From contig JARBJD010000197.1 in assembly GCA_033064195.1 (NCBI GenBank), positions 1-64,000 of the forward strand: a DNA stretch of 64,000 nt, in the 5' to 3' direction. Shown here one piece after another: positions 9,391 through 20,656 of this stretch. The position numbers and the translations under genes were made by a program. Positions within the stretch are counted from its first letter, which is position 1. Every line of letters starts with the position of its first letter. A model generated the notes under the pieces. The model was not told the DNA's origin. It worked only from the letters and a program-made list of their open reading frames with translations, and ran no database searches. The stretch is from Blattamonas nauphoetae. Lineage: Eukaryota; Preaxostyla; Oxymonadida.

Positions 9391-10700
9391 CGTAAATCTC
9401 AATACTTACCCACAATTTTCACATCTTCCGTCTCAGCCTTTGCTATCATACTTACCCACTTCATTGTTGCTTCATTCACATTCTTTTGTTCCAATTAAGC
9501 AAAAAAGTTGATAAAAAATGAGTTGTTGTGATGTGCTCGTGAGGTGTAGACGGTCGAAAGAATGCTCGTGAGATGACGAAAATGAAGAGGAATGACGAAG
9601 AGATTGAATGTGAAACGGTGAAAGAAAGATGAGAGAAGAAAGGGGTTGAAGGTGTTTTTGAAGTGACAAAAACGGTGAAAACGTGAGATGTTGAAACACG
9701 AAAATGTGACATTATGGAACAACTATCCGACAAAAGTGTCTCGAAATTTGAGCACAGCTTTGTCGGACAGTGAGAATGAAGGATTTGTGGGAGAAAATCG
9801 GGACAAAAATTCATATAGTGAAAATGTTGGCGGAAATGATGCGTCAAAGGTGTGATGTGAAAAACCGACCCTCCAGAGAGAACTAATGTCACCAGTAAAC
9901 TCGAAATCTCAAAAAAGCGTCGCTTGAATGTAATTGTGAAGTGGTTGACGTGAAAATCGTTAAAAATGAAAATTGACAAAAAAGTGTCCGAAGGATCGTG
10001 ACGTGAAATGGTTCATACCTAAAGTCGCCAAAAGGCGTTCTTAACCGATCTAATGCTAAAAGGCGTCATAAGAGGACGATTCCTGAGCGAAAGATGATGG
10101 AAGACAGGGTCCATACCTTATCTCGGAAATTTCGACTCGTAAAAATCCTCAATGGGTCGGATCAAACTTTTTTTCCAAAATGTGTTTTTTATCGCGAATC
10201 TCACCTTTCAAAATCGATTTTGTAATTTTAGAAGATGTTTGAGGTGAATTTGAGCCATAAAGTGGTTGTTAGTAGCGAAATCTGAAAATCGACTTTTTGG
10301 TCACTTTTTTGACCACTGTTCGGTACGTAGCTCCACGAATTCTCAACCGATTTTCATCGGGATTGTTTTGATCGACGACTCACATCGTCCCCGACATATT
10401 AGAATTTTTTTTCGATTTTTTTCGAAGTGGTTCTCAAGTTGGATTCACCTTGTTCGAGTTCAAAAGTGAAAAACATCGAAAAAAGTGACAACATTTTTGG
10501 AATACGACAAAAATTTGCTTCAAAAATGACGCTTAAAATGAGGTCGAAATATTGGACATATTTCTGGAATTTAGGTCAAATATTGGCATCATTGAAATGT
10601 CCTAAATTCCTTTTAATTGAAGATTTAGAAATGGTCAATCGGAATTGACTTTCAACTTTGGTTTTCAACGATTATTTCAATCTGGTTCCCAAATCGTCTA
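9391..10700. other. Long stretch without a supported gene
   Basis: This 1.3-kb interval is AT-rich, with many short GAAA and TTTC runs. Frames of up to 167 codons exist on the minus strand near 9476-9979, but they are low-complexity Phe/His/Ser strings without a domain and overlap one another. A short AAAAGGCGT direct repeat occurs at about 10030 and 10057. No RNA gene or mobile-element end is recognised. Confidence 0.5.
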
Positions 10701-10710
10701 CTATACTACT

Positions 10711-10841
10711 GAGGGGCATGAAGGTGTTGATGAAATGGACGAGATATAAGGTGAGGAACACGGCTGTAAGAAAAAGAGGGGCGAGTTGATGTGTAAAGAG
10801 CCGGAGAGTGGAGAAAAAGCTGACAAAAAGAGCGAGAAGCA
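10711..10841 (-). pseudogene. Fragment of the RING membrane-protein gene
   Basis: About 130 bases on the minus strand are nearly identical to 35659-35790, inside the multi-pass RING gene. They encode the same membrane segment (FFSTLRLFTHQLAPLFLTAV and onward). Nothing of the gene is left on either side. The orientation is the mirror image of the parent gene relative to the big inverted duplication, and the fragment lies about 37 bases outside the left arm. It is probably what remains of a longer arm after a deletion. Confidence 0.8.
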
Positions 10842-11041
10842 AAACACCACAAACTGTACCATCATTGCATCTCCCGCACTTCCCATCATCACAATGACAA
10901 CGATTTTGAATCAAAAATCAATCTTTTGATGACCCTCCTCAACACTCCACGATCGGTCAGATCCAACCCTTTATTCAGTCTTTACCGGAATCACCTGGTT
11001 TTCCTTCTTTCCTTCACAAACGCCTTGCACTTCGATCACCG

Positions 11042-14000
11042 ATGATACAGATCTCTCTTATTGTTCTATTCACCTCTCTTTTGAGACCCCACACATCTCC
11101 AGTTCCATCAACGGGCTTTCACTTGGAAAACATCGTCAAACAGTCGTTGAACAGTGAATCATCCGACTCTTCACAACATATATCACTCCCGGACGGTGTC
11201 GTGCATTCCCAGAATTATGCACTTATCTCCTCAAGCATGGTGATGAACGGTCAAGACCGAACAGTCCTCCGATATCTGGATGACCACAGTGACCGAGCGG
11301 ATCTTTTGGTGAAAGAAGGCTACCCTCCCCCACTACATGGAATCAACAGCCTTTTCAGTGTTGACAACGCATCACTGTCTGTTTTGGGTGTTGTTGTTGA
11401 CTTGTCATCTGAGTCAGCCAATCATGACGTGAAATGCGCTGTTCTTGCTTCATCAACCATCCTCGTCTCTTTTTGTGAGTTTTTGTGGACGGATCTGAAA
11501 TCGATATTCGTTCTTCGGTCAAGCACTGGCTCGGAACATGGCTCGTCATCGCTGACGTTGGCGTGGTGCTCACTGACCAATGGTGGAGATCATCTGACGG
11601 GAATTGTGGAGGACATGCGGAAACCCAGGACGGGAGAGACTTTGGACATGAATATGGTTGGGACGAGGATTGCGAACATGAAAGTGGCTGGATCCGATGG
11701 TGTGTGCATGTCGCAGACTCACCGTCGAAACGACCTCTCCTCTTTCGAGGGCATATCGATGACGGTGTCAGAACTGCTAATTGCGAACGTGTCGTCTCAG
11801 CCTGGTGAAGTGCTCGAAGCATCGTCGCTGTTTTCGCAGAAAATGGTTGGATGTGGGATTTGGGGAAGCAACAACCATCTTTCTGGGTCGGTGCTGCGAG
11901 ACTTGAATGGGGGAGGGAGTTTCCTTTGCTCGAACAGCACATTCGATTGGTGCCACACAACCTCGTCCGACCGACCGTCGATCGTTCGCAGGACATCGCC
12001 GACCGTCGACCGCCCCTCATCGAACCTTGTGGGGCCATCGGACCAAGCCGAGCCTGGAGACGATCCAGCTGATCCGTACACTGGGAAGCTGTACGATGAT
12101 GAAGAGAGATTCTCTTTCTGGGAGAAAGCGGTCACCTTCACCCGATGCCAGTTCAAGAACATGAAATACTCCTACACGTACACTAAATATGATTCAGCCG
12201 GTGGATCAGCCATATATCTCAATTCTTCGGGATCATCGCTGACTCTCATCTCATGCAGCTTCTCTAAGTGCTCGGTAGCGTGCACGTCAACTGTGTACGG
12301 AGGATGCATCTTCATGTGCGGCCTGCGCCATTTGACAAACACCTTCGACTCCTGCTCCTTCGATGATTGGTATCCTTCGAATGATGCCAAGTACGGCCAA
12401 TCTGGAGGAGCAATCGGCGCCTATCTCCAATCTTGTCCGCTTGTTCTCACAAATTCCAATTTCACGTTGAGTGGAGATACAGCCAATGAAAACCATGGCG
12501 GTTTCTTATCCTCCGCGACATTATCCTCCAATGCAGCCTTCAATATTACAAACTGTCGTTTTATTGGTGATGGGACGACGACAGGATCTGTCATGTCCCT
12601 CAGTATGAACTCTTTGATAGCAGGGCTCGTTTACGTGACCGATTCGCTGATCCTCGACACAAATTCTCAAATCTCCATCTACAGAATTCAATTATCATCG
12701 TCGTCAGGGTTCACACGAACAGAAATCACGAACACTTCCATCGTGTATACATATGCATCGAGCAAAGCACAACCCTATCTCTTTTTGGACAGCAAAATCG
12801 ATCAGTGTTCAATCGAAACCAGCTCCTCAGACGTCATGCTTCTCTTCTCAGGAACCTCTTTCACTGGTACACCGACCAACACTTCGAGACCAACCATTTA
12901 TCTCTTTTCTTCAGGCCATACTGTCTTCCACAAATGTGATTTCACAGACTGCTCACCAGGTACTTCACAAAGCCTCATTTATTCGTACGGTCTTCCGTCG
13001 CTGGTTGTGGATACTTGCTCCTTCACGCGATGTTCTGGCGGGAAATCACTTCTCGACGTCAGTAGCACATATTCCTTCTTCTATTTCTGCTCCTTCACGA
13101 ATGTGACGGGGACGAGTGCCAATGTCTTGACATCTCAATCCACCTTGGCCAATTTCTTTGAAGCTTGCCGATTTGATCTGGAAACTACAAATTTGTTGGA
13201 TTTCTATGTCTCATCAGCTATTATCAACTGTCTGAACGAAACAGCAGTGATCGGATGCACGTCAAATCGGAAGATGTACTTCGGAACTTCGTGGGCGAAT
13301 CGGACAGAAATGACATTTGTCGAGGTTGTTCCCGTCGAGGCAAACAAGAACAAACTGAGAGTTGGAACATGGCCGCCAGAAGAAGGGACAGCTGTCTCAT
13401 CGCTGTCAGAAGCACTCAACTCCCTTCAACCGTCACCGATGACCAACGTCATCACATTCTCTGATGGTCCATTCGCTGAGACTGGTCTTCTGTCGGTGTC
13501 ACATCTCGTTGAAATTGTGGGTGCTGGATCGAATCTCACTGATTCCCACTCCACGCTGTTGTCAACGGATGGGATTGTTTCGAAATCAACAGGCAAGCTC
13601 ACTCTCCAGTCACTCCGACTCGTTCCTCTGTCGTCATCGTCGTTTCTTGCTTCAACAGCAGACAGTGGGAGTGTGTGTGTGCTGAATGTGATTGTTGAAG
13701 AGGTGTCTGGAATCACGTCGAGTTTGTTCCAACTTGCGGCGGGTGCTTGTGAGATCCGCCACTCGTTCTTCAAGAACATCTCATGTGAGAAATCGCTGAT
13801 CTGTTTGTCTGGAACATCCTCGCTCGCCATCTCGAACACTCTCTTCTTGTCGATTGCACGAACCGACATTGTCATCACCGAAGTGGAATCGACGCAGTGT
13901 GCGAGCTGCATTGAGGGAAAGACGAGTGGAACAGTGAAATTGCTTTATTGTCGTTTTGGAGCTTGCACAACGAAGGGTCGAGCTGGAGCGATTGATTTGG

Positions 14001-17000
14001 AGAGGAGTGACGCGAACAGTGCCGTCGAGATGGGATCTTGCTATTTTGATCAGAATTCAGCTGGGACGCAAGTTGCTTCTTCTGTGAAGGGAGATGATGT
14101 CGTGTTGAAATCATTCGATGAGTCGAAGATCAGTCTCGATTTGTCGACGATCCAATCCTTCCCATCGCTCTCCTCCTTCCTGATCAACTCGGAGCACCCC
14201 ATCATCCCTCCTCCTGCCCTCCTTCACATAACTTCGACTGGAATTGATGATCCTCTCACTTGGAGTTATACTTACAAACGGATTTCCGATTCTCTCCTCA
14301 AGACCTTCACTCTCCAGTATCTTCTTGAGCATCGTTTAAGGAACAATTCCAAGACTGAAATCAAAACCTATTTTGGTCATAATGAGACAATGACCCCGTT
14401 CATCTTTCAGAATTCGACCGTCTCTGTGAGTCTCCATGCGTACTCTTTCTCCCATCTCACAGTGAATCAGCAAAACCAAGTGTTCATCACTCTCGAAAAG
14501 GCGTCATTGTCTATCAATGGGGTCCAATTCGCGTTTGAAAAGCTAACAACGCCAGCCTTCTATTGTAATTCAGATTCGTCGATTACACTCACCAATACAG
14601 CCTTCAAACTCACCAATCCAACACTCACCCATCCATTCATCGATTCTGTCGGTCCATATGTCTTTGTCGAAAATTGTGTCTTCCTCCAAAACATCACTTT
14701 GGACAACACTCCATTTGTTCGACTCATCAGAGATGAGAAGGATGCGTATTTCAACATCTTAACCATGACTCCTCTTCTTACCAGTCCTCTGACTGTCCCG
14801 TTCATCGTCTGCGAGGGAGCCGAGAAGGCTTACATGCAACAACTCAAATTGAATTTTTCATTCGTCAACTCGGCCTCGTTTATAAGTGCCAAAGAATCAG
14901 CACTCACTCTCTACTCTAATCAAATACATCTCCTGAAATCCCCATCTGAAGGCACATTCCTCCACCTGGTGAATGGATCTGTCTCTTGCAACCAAGATTA
15001 TTGTTCTTCAAGTTCTGGGACAAAGGGTGGTCTTTATTATTACCAAAATGCAACTGTTGCTGCAAACGGGTTGACCCTGAGCTCGTGTTCAGCAACACAA
15101 GGCGGAGTTCTTTTCTCGGGGGGAGGCAGTGTGTCCATATCAAGGGGATCCTACACGAACTGCCAGGCTGACGAAGGCGGAGTTGCATACCTCATCACGT
15201 CTTCTCTGAGCATCTCAGATACATCATTCATCTCCAACTCTGCGAAGTGTGGAGGGGTGTTTTGGATCGACTTCGGGAACGCCTTCGCATCGATCTCATC
15301 GCAGCACTCAATTACTTTTACATCCAACTCCGCAGTTGATGTGGGTGAGGATGGTGTGGATTGTGGGAAGGGAGGAGCGATCTTTGTGAAGGGTAAGACA
15401 AATTCAGAGAACCCAATCTTTCTGAATGTTTCTCGTTTTGACGAGAACACAGCAGCTTTTGGGAATGATGTGTTTGTCGAGGAGACAGTGTTGGGAGAGA
15501 CAGGACCAGATCTTCTTTCGAACTGTGGTGGATTTTCAATCAGCCGATTTCCGCACCTCGAAATCGAGAACCACAATCTGGATGACGACGAGATCCTCTC
15601 AATCTCAAATTTCATCCCATTCCCCACGCTTTCCGTTTCAACCACTGGAAAAGATCTTCCAGACTGTAAATGGGGTTCTCCACGTTGTCTGACAATCAAT
15701 TATGGGATTCAATATCTTCAGACAACATTTACCAACGGAACCCTGTTCCAGCGACAATGCATCCAAATCGATTATTCAGCGACGACAAAACCAGTCGAGT
15801 TGAAGAAAAACGATCTGGTTTTTACAAGTAATGTATCTACAAACGAATATCAATCCTCACTACGTCTCTCAGTCGTGGAAGGAGTCGTGTTCACGATTGA
15901 GGATGAATCGAGGTTGACTGTAGAGTGGATGAAGTTTCCCTTGTCTCCTCTTCACCAAGTTGTGAATGTGAAATCCAAAGACGGGCGACTTGCGATGGAC
16001 AACTGCTTTGTACTGAGCGAAATCGAGACAACGACATCGAAATCTCCGATCTGCTCTGTCGGGAGCTCGCTCATCCTGAACGTCGTCTCATTCTCCTCAA
16101 ATGTGACCTATAAAAAAGCAACACTCTCTGCCCCTCTCGTCCATTTCGCCTCAACTCCGTCAGATGGGGACGAGTTGGGATCTGGTCCGTGCGAGATCAC
16201 CAACTGTTCTCTCGTCGATTTCAACTTTGAAGGGACAACGATGTTCAAGATCGAAACAAGCGGTCGCGTGAGTTTTCTTCTGAAATCGATGAGTTTCATC
16301 ACAACAGATGCAGAACAAGGGAAGTATATTTCTTTGAAGGGCCAGTCTTTCAAGCAGCAGATCGAACCATCACTTTGGCGTTCAAACCCAGCACTTGCCG
16401 ATCTGCCGAATTATGTTGGAGAGGATGTCTCAATTGACGAAAACGACAAGTGGAGAACAGGATCGCTTGTGTATTGGCTGGTCTCTCCCTCGGACGAGAT
16501 CCTGATTGGATCAGTTGTGAATGCTGTCGATCATCCGAATTGTGGATCGTCGACATTCAAATGCTCGACTCTGGATTCTGCATTCAGGTCGTCTGGTCTG
16601 AACGAGCTCATCACGCTCTCGCTTTTGACATCAACTTCACTCTCGTCGAAACTGCGAGCGACATCGTCGTTGTTGGTTCAGTCGTCATCTGCTCCAAAGC
16701 GAGAAATCGAGTTTGATGAGAATGGCTGGTTCGAAGTTGTGAATTCAGGAACCAACTTGTCGTTTGCGTCGATTGTCTTCACTGTTTCCGAAACGTGTCA
16801 GTCAGCGACACTGTTTGTGGTTGAGGAGGGAGAGCTCTCCTTTTCGTTGTGTTCGATGGGAGGGACAAGCAGTGAATCCGCACTTGTTATCCCTGGCTCA
16901 ACAACGACACTGATCGAAGTGAAGGCCGATGGAACACTCACTCTCTCCGAATCGCCGATCCAACACATCAACTTCTCGAACGCCAAACTGGGAACCGCCC

Positions 17001-20000
17001 TCCGTCTTCATCTCGGCTCAACACTTTCGTTTGATGGAACGTCAACCGTTGCCGACATCTCATCGAAAGCTGCTGGAAGCCATGTGGTGATTGTTGTCCC
17101 AGCAAATCACGACCCAGATTCCCTTTCTGATCTTTCGACACTCATCAAACCATGGGCACCAACAACGACGAATGGAGCGAGATTCACAGAAACAGAAATG
17201 ATGGAGTTTGTGGTGATTGACGAGGATGGGAGAGTTGACGAGCTGATCTACCATTGGAATGCGTATGATAAGAAAACGATGCATATTGCTTCGGATGGAG
17301 GAAATCACGCGAAATGTGGGGTTTCTTCTCTTCCGTGCTCATCGCTGTCAGCCGAAGTGGAGAAGGTTGGAGCTGGAGAGACGATTGTGATCTGCAGTGC
17401 TCTGGCGGAAACAGCTGGATTCGTGGCAACGAAGGATCTCTCAGTGACATCAACAGACAACACGAAACAAGTCGTTTCTGTGTCAAGCTCGACAGTCTTC
17501 TCCGCCCAGAGCTCTTCTCTCTCATTCGCCAACCTGAAATTCGTTCCTCTCCCTCCGAGTCAGTCTCAAAATGCGGAATCATTGGAGAGAGCTTCTTCTC
17601 TCTTCATTATAGAATCCGGTTCGATTGGACTGACAGGTTGCTCGCTCTCCTCTTTTGTCCTTGCTGATTCACCACTGATCACTCACACAACTGGCTCGCT
17701 GAAACTGAAATCATGTGAGATCTCATCGATCGCTCGCTCAACAGGAAATGGGACAGTTTTGGAGACAACGATGAAAGCCGGCCTTTCAATCTCGCTGGAC
17801 GATGTTACATTCTCGTTGATGACATCATCGAAGGAGTCTGCTCTTCTCGCTCTGTCTTTCCCACTTCTAGACCAAACCGACCCTGTTCCCATCTTCGATT
17901 TTACTCTGACGAATCTTCACTTTGTCGAGATGATCGAGAATGAAGATGTCGAGTCGTGTTTCGTGTCAGTGGTTGGATCGAGACTGGCAGATTGGGTTTT
18001 TGAAGGCGATGCTCGATTCGAAGGGTCTCACTCTGAAACAACACAGTTGAGCCACTTTTGGAGTTTTGACGCATTCCACGAGCTCCCCGCGTCGCTGCTG
18101 TTCTACCTGCTTCCATCAGAAGGACCAGTTGGAGTGTCGCGTTCTGGGTACGACATGGCGAAGTGTGGATCGAACAGCATTTGGTGTCCAACCATCTCGC
18201 AATCTCTTGGTCGACTCTCAGCTCAGAAGACGAGCAAGATTGTTGTGATGGACGAGATTGAACTGTCAGAGAGTCTTTCTCTGCCGAATGGTGTGATCTT
18301 CTCAGGGAACGATTCGAAAACACTCTGTGCATGTCTTGTTGGTGAAGCTGGATCGTTGGAGACTTCGGGTGAGAATGTGGTGTCGATCACCACTCTCGAC
18401 TTCTCGCTTCCTCTCACTCAATCTGCTGATGCTGTGATTGTTCATTCGTCGGAGAAACTGACGCTCTCGCACCTTCGCATCTCATCCCAAGGGAAGTCGT
18501 CAGCAGTTTTCGTGAGAATGTCGACTGGAACAGCCGAAATGAACGACATTGTAGTTCGCTCGGAAATGTCGGAGAATTCAGTCTTGTTCTCGGTTTTGGG
18601 AGGATCAGTGAACATGACATCTCTCTCAATCGAAACTGTGATTGCCAAAAACGAAACAGTTGTGAGGATGGAGGGAGGAACTCTGACTTTGACAGGAATG
18701 ACACTTTCATCAACAAAACAGATCGAAGGACAGCTGTTCTCCATCGTCAACTCGCGTTTCACTCTGTCCGACGTGAAAATGACGAAACAGAACTTCAGCA
18801 CTCCTCTCTTCGCATTTTCGGATTTCGGAGAGAGCACGATCCACAACATGAATGTCTCTGGATGCTCTGGCTCCACACTGATCGCCGCCAAGAATGGTGA
18901 AGACCTCACTCTTCGATTCTCAGAATTCTCCTCCCTCAATCCATCGACAGCGTTGAACAATGGAGACAGCTCGGATTTGTGTGGATGGGAGACCAGCCTT
19001 GTCGAAATCACAAACACATCCGCCCATTTTCATCAGACGGAATTCAAATCCATCCATCACGGAGCACTCTCTGTGTCTGACAGCATTCTGAATGTGGATG
19101 GCTGCATCTTCCTGTTGAATTCTCCTTCCAACAAAGAATGGCCTTCTCTTCGCCGAAACATCAAGTGTACAAATGGGACAGTGTCGATCAATGGGATCGG
19201 AGGAGGGGACGGCCACTCGTCGCCTCACCATTGGATCTCAGCGGACGAATGCACAGTCACGAAGGATGATGAAATCGTGGCAGCATCTCTGTTCGTTCCG
19301 ACAGTTGTGGGGAATGAATCTTCGAGCAGTTTGGACAAGAAGTTGAAAGAGTATTCTGTGAAGGTTGTTGGAACCGCGATGCTTCCGTGTGGGCTGAAGT
19401 TGGAAGTGTTTGAGGACGAAGCAGGGAAATCGAACGATGAAGGACAGCCAATCGACTTCGACATCTCATCGCTGAATCCATCGAAATGGACAGAGACAGA
19501 ACTGTCGTTCGTGCTGTCTCAAGAATCTGTGAGTTCGCTGAGCAAGAAATATGAACTGCGCTGCCGCCTGTCGTATGGTGCTGATCAGACGACAGATTCG
19601 TTCTCGTTGAGTGGGTCGTCGAAAGGGAACATGTCACAAGGAGGAGTGGTTGCTTCGATTGTGATTCCGATTGTGTGTGCGTTGATTATTGTTGTGATTG
19701 TGTTTCTGATCATTGTTGGAGTGCTATGCCGCCGTCGAAAAACGAAGAAAGAAGCCGAACAAGCAAGCCAGGAGCTGAATGTGCCTGAAGATGGGATGAT
19801 TCAAGTGAAATACGAACTGGGAGATCCCGACGAGACCGTGAAACCGATATTCGGAGCGTCGAAAGATGGTTCGAAGCAGAGCTCGCTTCTGATGGTGAAC
19901 GACGACAACGATCAGATTTGTACGCCCAGACAAGCGAATGCGACAAACTTGAATCCTGTTCCGTATGTGTCCGCGATTGGATGTGAAGGGGAGAATGGAG

Positions 20001-20656
20001 TGATCACTGTGGATCCCCGAAACACGCTGTATCATCGTCTGCACGTCGAGAATAAGAAAGATCTGCCGAAGAAGATGATTGCAGAGCGTATTTTGAAAGG
20101 ACTGGAGCGAATGATGAAAGAACGACCATCGAGCGAGATCTTCTGGAAACTGTCTCCACACTGGATCATCATGGACTACACGAACAATGTGTTCCTCCGA
20201 ATTGAGAGTCAGGGGCCGCAGCGATCGGAGGGGGATCAGATGAAAGCGGGGGAGTCTCGAGAGAATGAAGATCGTCGGTGGAATGCACCTGAGCAGGAGA
20301 CGATGGAGGGCGCGACGGAAGTTGGGAAGGCGGACGGAGGATGCGATGAAATGAAGGTGACGGTTTTTCGGCTCGGCCTAGTCTTGTGGGAAATGGAGAC
20401 TGAACAGGTTCCGTTCGCGGAGCAGGACGCGGTGAATGCGTCTCGGCAGATCAAGGCAGGAGTGATGCCTCTGATCCACAATTGGGAGGACGCGGAGTTG
20501 GCGAGTCTGGTGTCGGAGTGCCTGTCTCTCTCGCCTGACGACCGCCCATCGCTGTCTGACGTGAAATCGCGTCTGAGCCTTCTGAAATCGAAACCACCGA
20601 TTCTTGTTCCGCCCCAACAGAACGAGCCTGTTGTGGTTTCTGGAGTGACTGGCTGA
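11042..20656 (+). CDS. Giant beta-helix surface protein with kinase-like tail
   Basis: One uninterrupted frame of 3,204 codons. The ATG at 11042 gives a typical signal peptide (MIQISLIVLFTSLL). About 2,850 residues of right-handed beta-helix character follow (pectin-lyase-like: short strand repeats, many Ser/Thr/Asn turns, repeated FxxCSFxxC-type and GGAI-type coils). One membrane span lies at about residues 2868-2890, then a basic CRRRK stop-transfer. The cytoplasmic end, about 2989-3185, resembles only the C-lobe of a protein kinase: RWNAPE for the APE motif, VFRLGLVLWEM for helix F, and DDRPSLSDV at the end. The glycine loop, lysine, HRD and DFG are absent, so catalysis is unlikely. It is probably a surface receptor or adhesin with a pseudokinase tail. 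Paralogue: 23195-32827. Confidence 0.85.
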   Translation: MIQISLIVLFTSLLRPHTSPVPSTGFHLENIVKQSLNSESSDSSQHISLPDGVVHSQNYALISSSMVMNGQDRTVLRYLDDHSDRADLLVKEGYPPPLHGINSLFSVDNASLSVLGVVVDLSSESANHDVKCAVLASSTILVSFCEFLWTDLKSIFVLRSSTGSEHGSSSLTLAWCSLTNGGDHLTGIVEDMRKPRTGETLDMNMVGTRIANMKVAGSDGVCMSQTHRRNDLSSFEGISMTVSELLIANVSSQPGEVLEASSLFSQKMVGCGIWGSNNHLSGSVLRDLNGGGSFLCSNSTFDWCHTTSSDRPSIVRRTSPTVDRPSSNLVGPSDQAEPGDDPADPYTGKLYDDEERFSFWEKAVTFTRCQFKNMKYSYTYTKYDSAGGSAIYLNSSGSSLTLISCSFSKCSVACTSTVYGGCIFMCGLRHLTNTFDSCSFDDWYPSNDAKYGQSGGAIGAYLQSCPLVLTNSNFTLSGDTANENHGGFLSSATLSSNAAFNITNCRFIGDGTTTGSVMSLSMNSLIAGLVYVTDSLILDTNSQISIYRIQLSSSSGFTRTEITNTSIVYTYASSKAQPYLFLDSKIDQCSIETSSSDVMLLFSGTSFTGTPTNTSRPTIYLFSSGHTVFHKCDFTDCSPGTSQSLIYSYGLPSLVVDTCSFTRCSGGKSLLDVSSTYSFFYFCSFTNVTGTSANVLTSQSTLANFFEACRFDLETTNLLDFYVSSAIINCLNETAVIGCTSNRKMYFGTSWANRTEMTFVEVVPVEANKNKLRVGTWPPEEGTAVSSLSEALNSLQPSPMTNVITFSDGPFAETGLLSVSHLVEIVGAGSNLTDSHSTLLSTDGIVSKSTGKLTLQSLRLVPLSSSSFLASTADSGSVCVLNVIVEEVSGITSSLFQLAAGACEIRHSFFKNISCEKSLICLSGTSSLAISNTLFLSIARTDIVITEVESTQCASCIEGKTSGTVKLLYCRFGACTTKGRAGAIDLERSDANSAVEMGSCYFDQNSAGTQVASSVKGDDVVLKSFDESKISLDLSTIQSFPSLSSFLINSEHPIIPPPALLHITSTGIDDPLTWSYTYKRISDSLLKTFTLQYLLEHRLRNNSKTEIKTYFGHNETMTPFIFQNSTVSVSLHAYSFSHLTVNQQNQVFITLEKASLSINGVQFAFEKLTTPAFYCNSDSSITLTNTAFKLTNPTLTHPFIDSVGPYVFVENCVFLQNITLDNTPFVRLIRDEKDAYFNILTMTPLLTSPLTVPFIVCEGAEKAYMQQLKLNFSFVNSASFISAKESALTLYSNQIHLLKSPSEGTFLHLVNGSVSCNQDYCSSSSGTKGGLYYYQNATVAANGLTLSSCSATQGGVLFSGGGSVSISRGSYTNCQADEGGVAYLITSSLSISDTSFISNSAKCGGVFWIDFGNAFASISSQHSITFTSNSAVDVGEDGVDCGKGGAIFVKGKTNSENPIFLNVSRFDENTAAFGNDVFVEETVLGETGPDLLSNCGGFSISRFPHLEIENHNLDDDEILSISNFIPFPTLSVSTTGKDLPDCKWGSPRCLTINYGIQYLQTTFTNGTLFQRQCIQIDYSATTKPVELKKNDLVFTSNVSTNEYQSSLRLSVVEGVVFTIEDESRLTVEWMKFPLSPLHQVVNVKSKDGRLAMDNCFVLSEIETTTSKSPICSVGSSLILNVVSFSSNVTYKKATLSAPLVHFASTPSDGDELGSGPCEITNCSLVDFNFEGTTMFKIETSGRVSFLLKSMSFITTDAEQGKYISLKGQSFKQQIEPSLWRSNPALADLPNYVGEDVSIDENDKWRTGSLVYWLVSPSDEILIGSVVNAVDHPNCGSSTFKCSTLDSAFRSSGLNELITLSLLTSTSLSSKLRATSSLLVQSSSAPKREIEFDENGWFEVVNSGTNLSFASIVFTVSETCQSATLFVVEEGELSFSLCSMGGTSSESALVIPGSTTTLIEVKADGTLTLSESPIQHINFSNAKLGTALRLHLGSTLSFDGTSTVADISSKAAGSHVVIVVPANHDPDSLSDLSTLIKPWAPTTTNGARFTETEMMEFVVIDEDGRVDELIYHWNAYDKKTMHIASDGGNHAKCGVSSLPCSSLSAEVEKVGAGETIVICSALAETAGFVATKDLSVTSTDNTKQVVSVSSSTVFSAQSSSLSFANLKFVPLPPSQSQNAESLERASSLFIIESGSIGLTGCSLSSFVLADSPLITHTTGSLKLKSCEISSIARSTGNGTVLETTMKAGLSISLDDVTFSLMTSSKESALLALSFPLLDQTDPVPIFDFTLTNLHFVEMIENEDVESCFVSVVGSRLADWVFEGDARFEGSHSETTQLSHFWSFDAFHELPASLLFYLLPSEGPVGVSRSGYDMAKCGSNSIWCPTISQSLGRLSAQKTSKIVVMDEIELSESLSLPNGVIFSGNDSKTLCACLVGEAGSLETSGENVVSITTLDFSLPLTQSADAVIVHSSEKLTLSHLRISSQGKSSAVFVRMSTGTAEMNDIVVRSEMSENSVLFSVLGGSVNMTSLSIETVIAKNETVVRMEGGTLTLTGMTLSSTKQIEGQLFSIVNSRFTLSDVKMTKQNFSTPLFAFSDFGESTIHNMNVSGCSGSTLIAAKNGEDLTLRFSEFSSLNPSTALNNGDSSDLCGWETSLVEITNTSAHFHQTEFKSIHHGALSVSDSILNVDGCIFLLNSPSNKEWPSLRRNIKCTNGTVSINGIGGGDGHSSPHHWISADECTVTKDDEIVAASLFVPTVVGNESSSSLDKKLKEYSVKVVGTAMLPCGLKLEVFEDEAGKSNDEGQPIDFDISSLNPSKWTETELSFVLSQESVSSLSKKYELRCRLSYGADQTTDSFSLSGSSKGNMSQGGVVASIVIPIVCALIIVVIVFLIIVGVLCRRRKTKKEAEQASQELNVPEDGMIQVKYELGDPDETVKPIFGASKDGSKQSSLLMVNDDNDQICTPRQANATNLNPVPYVSAIGCEGENGVITVDPRNTLYHRLHVENKKDLPKKMIAERILKGLERMMKERPSSEIFWKLSPHWIIMDYTNNVFLRIESQGPQRSEGDQMKAGESRENEDRRWNAPEQETMEGATEVGKADGGCDEMKVTVFRLGLVLWEMETEQVPFAEQDAVNASRQIKAGVMPLIHNWEDAELASLVSECLSLSPDDRPSLSDVKSRLSLLKSKPPILVPPQQNEPVVVSGVTG

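Noticed and set aside
9476-9979. 167-codon minus-strand frame and two overlapping frames
   Set aside because: Low-complexity Phe/His/Ser composition, three frames open at once, no domain, and no promoter box or splice support.
11355-12038. Long antisense frames inside the giant genes (also 12072-20796 and 23109-32514)
   Set aside because: They mirror the coding bias of the sense genes, appear at the same places in both copies and have no domains.
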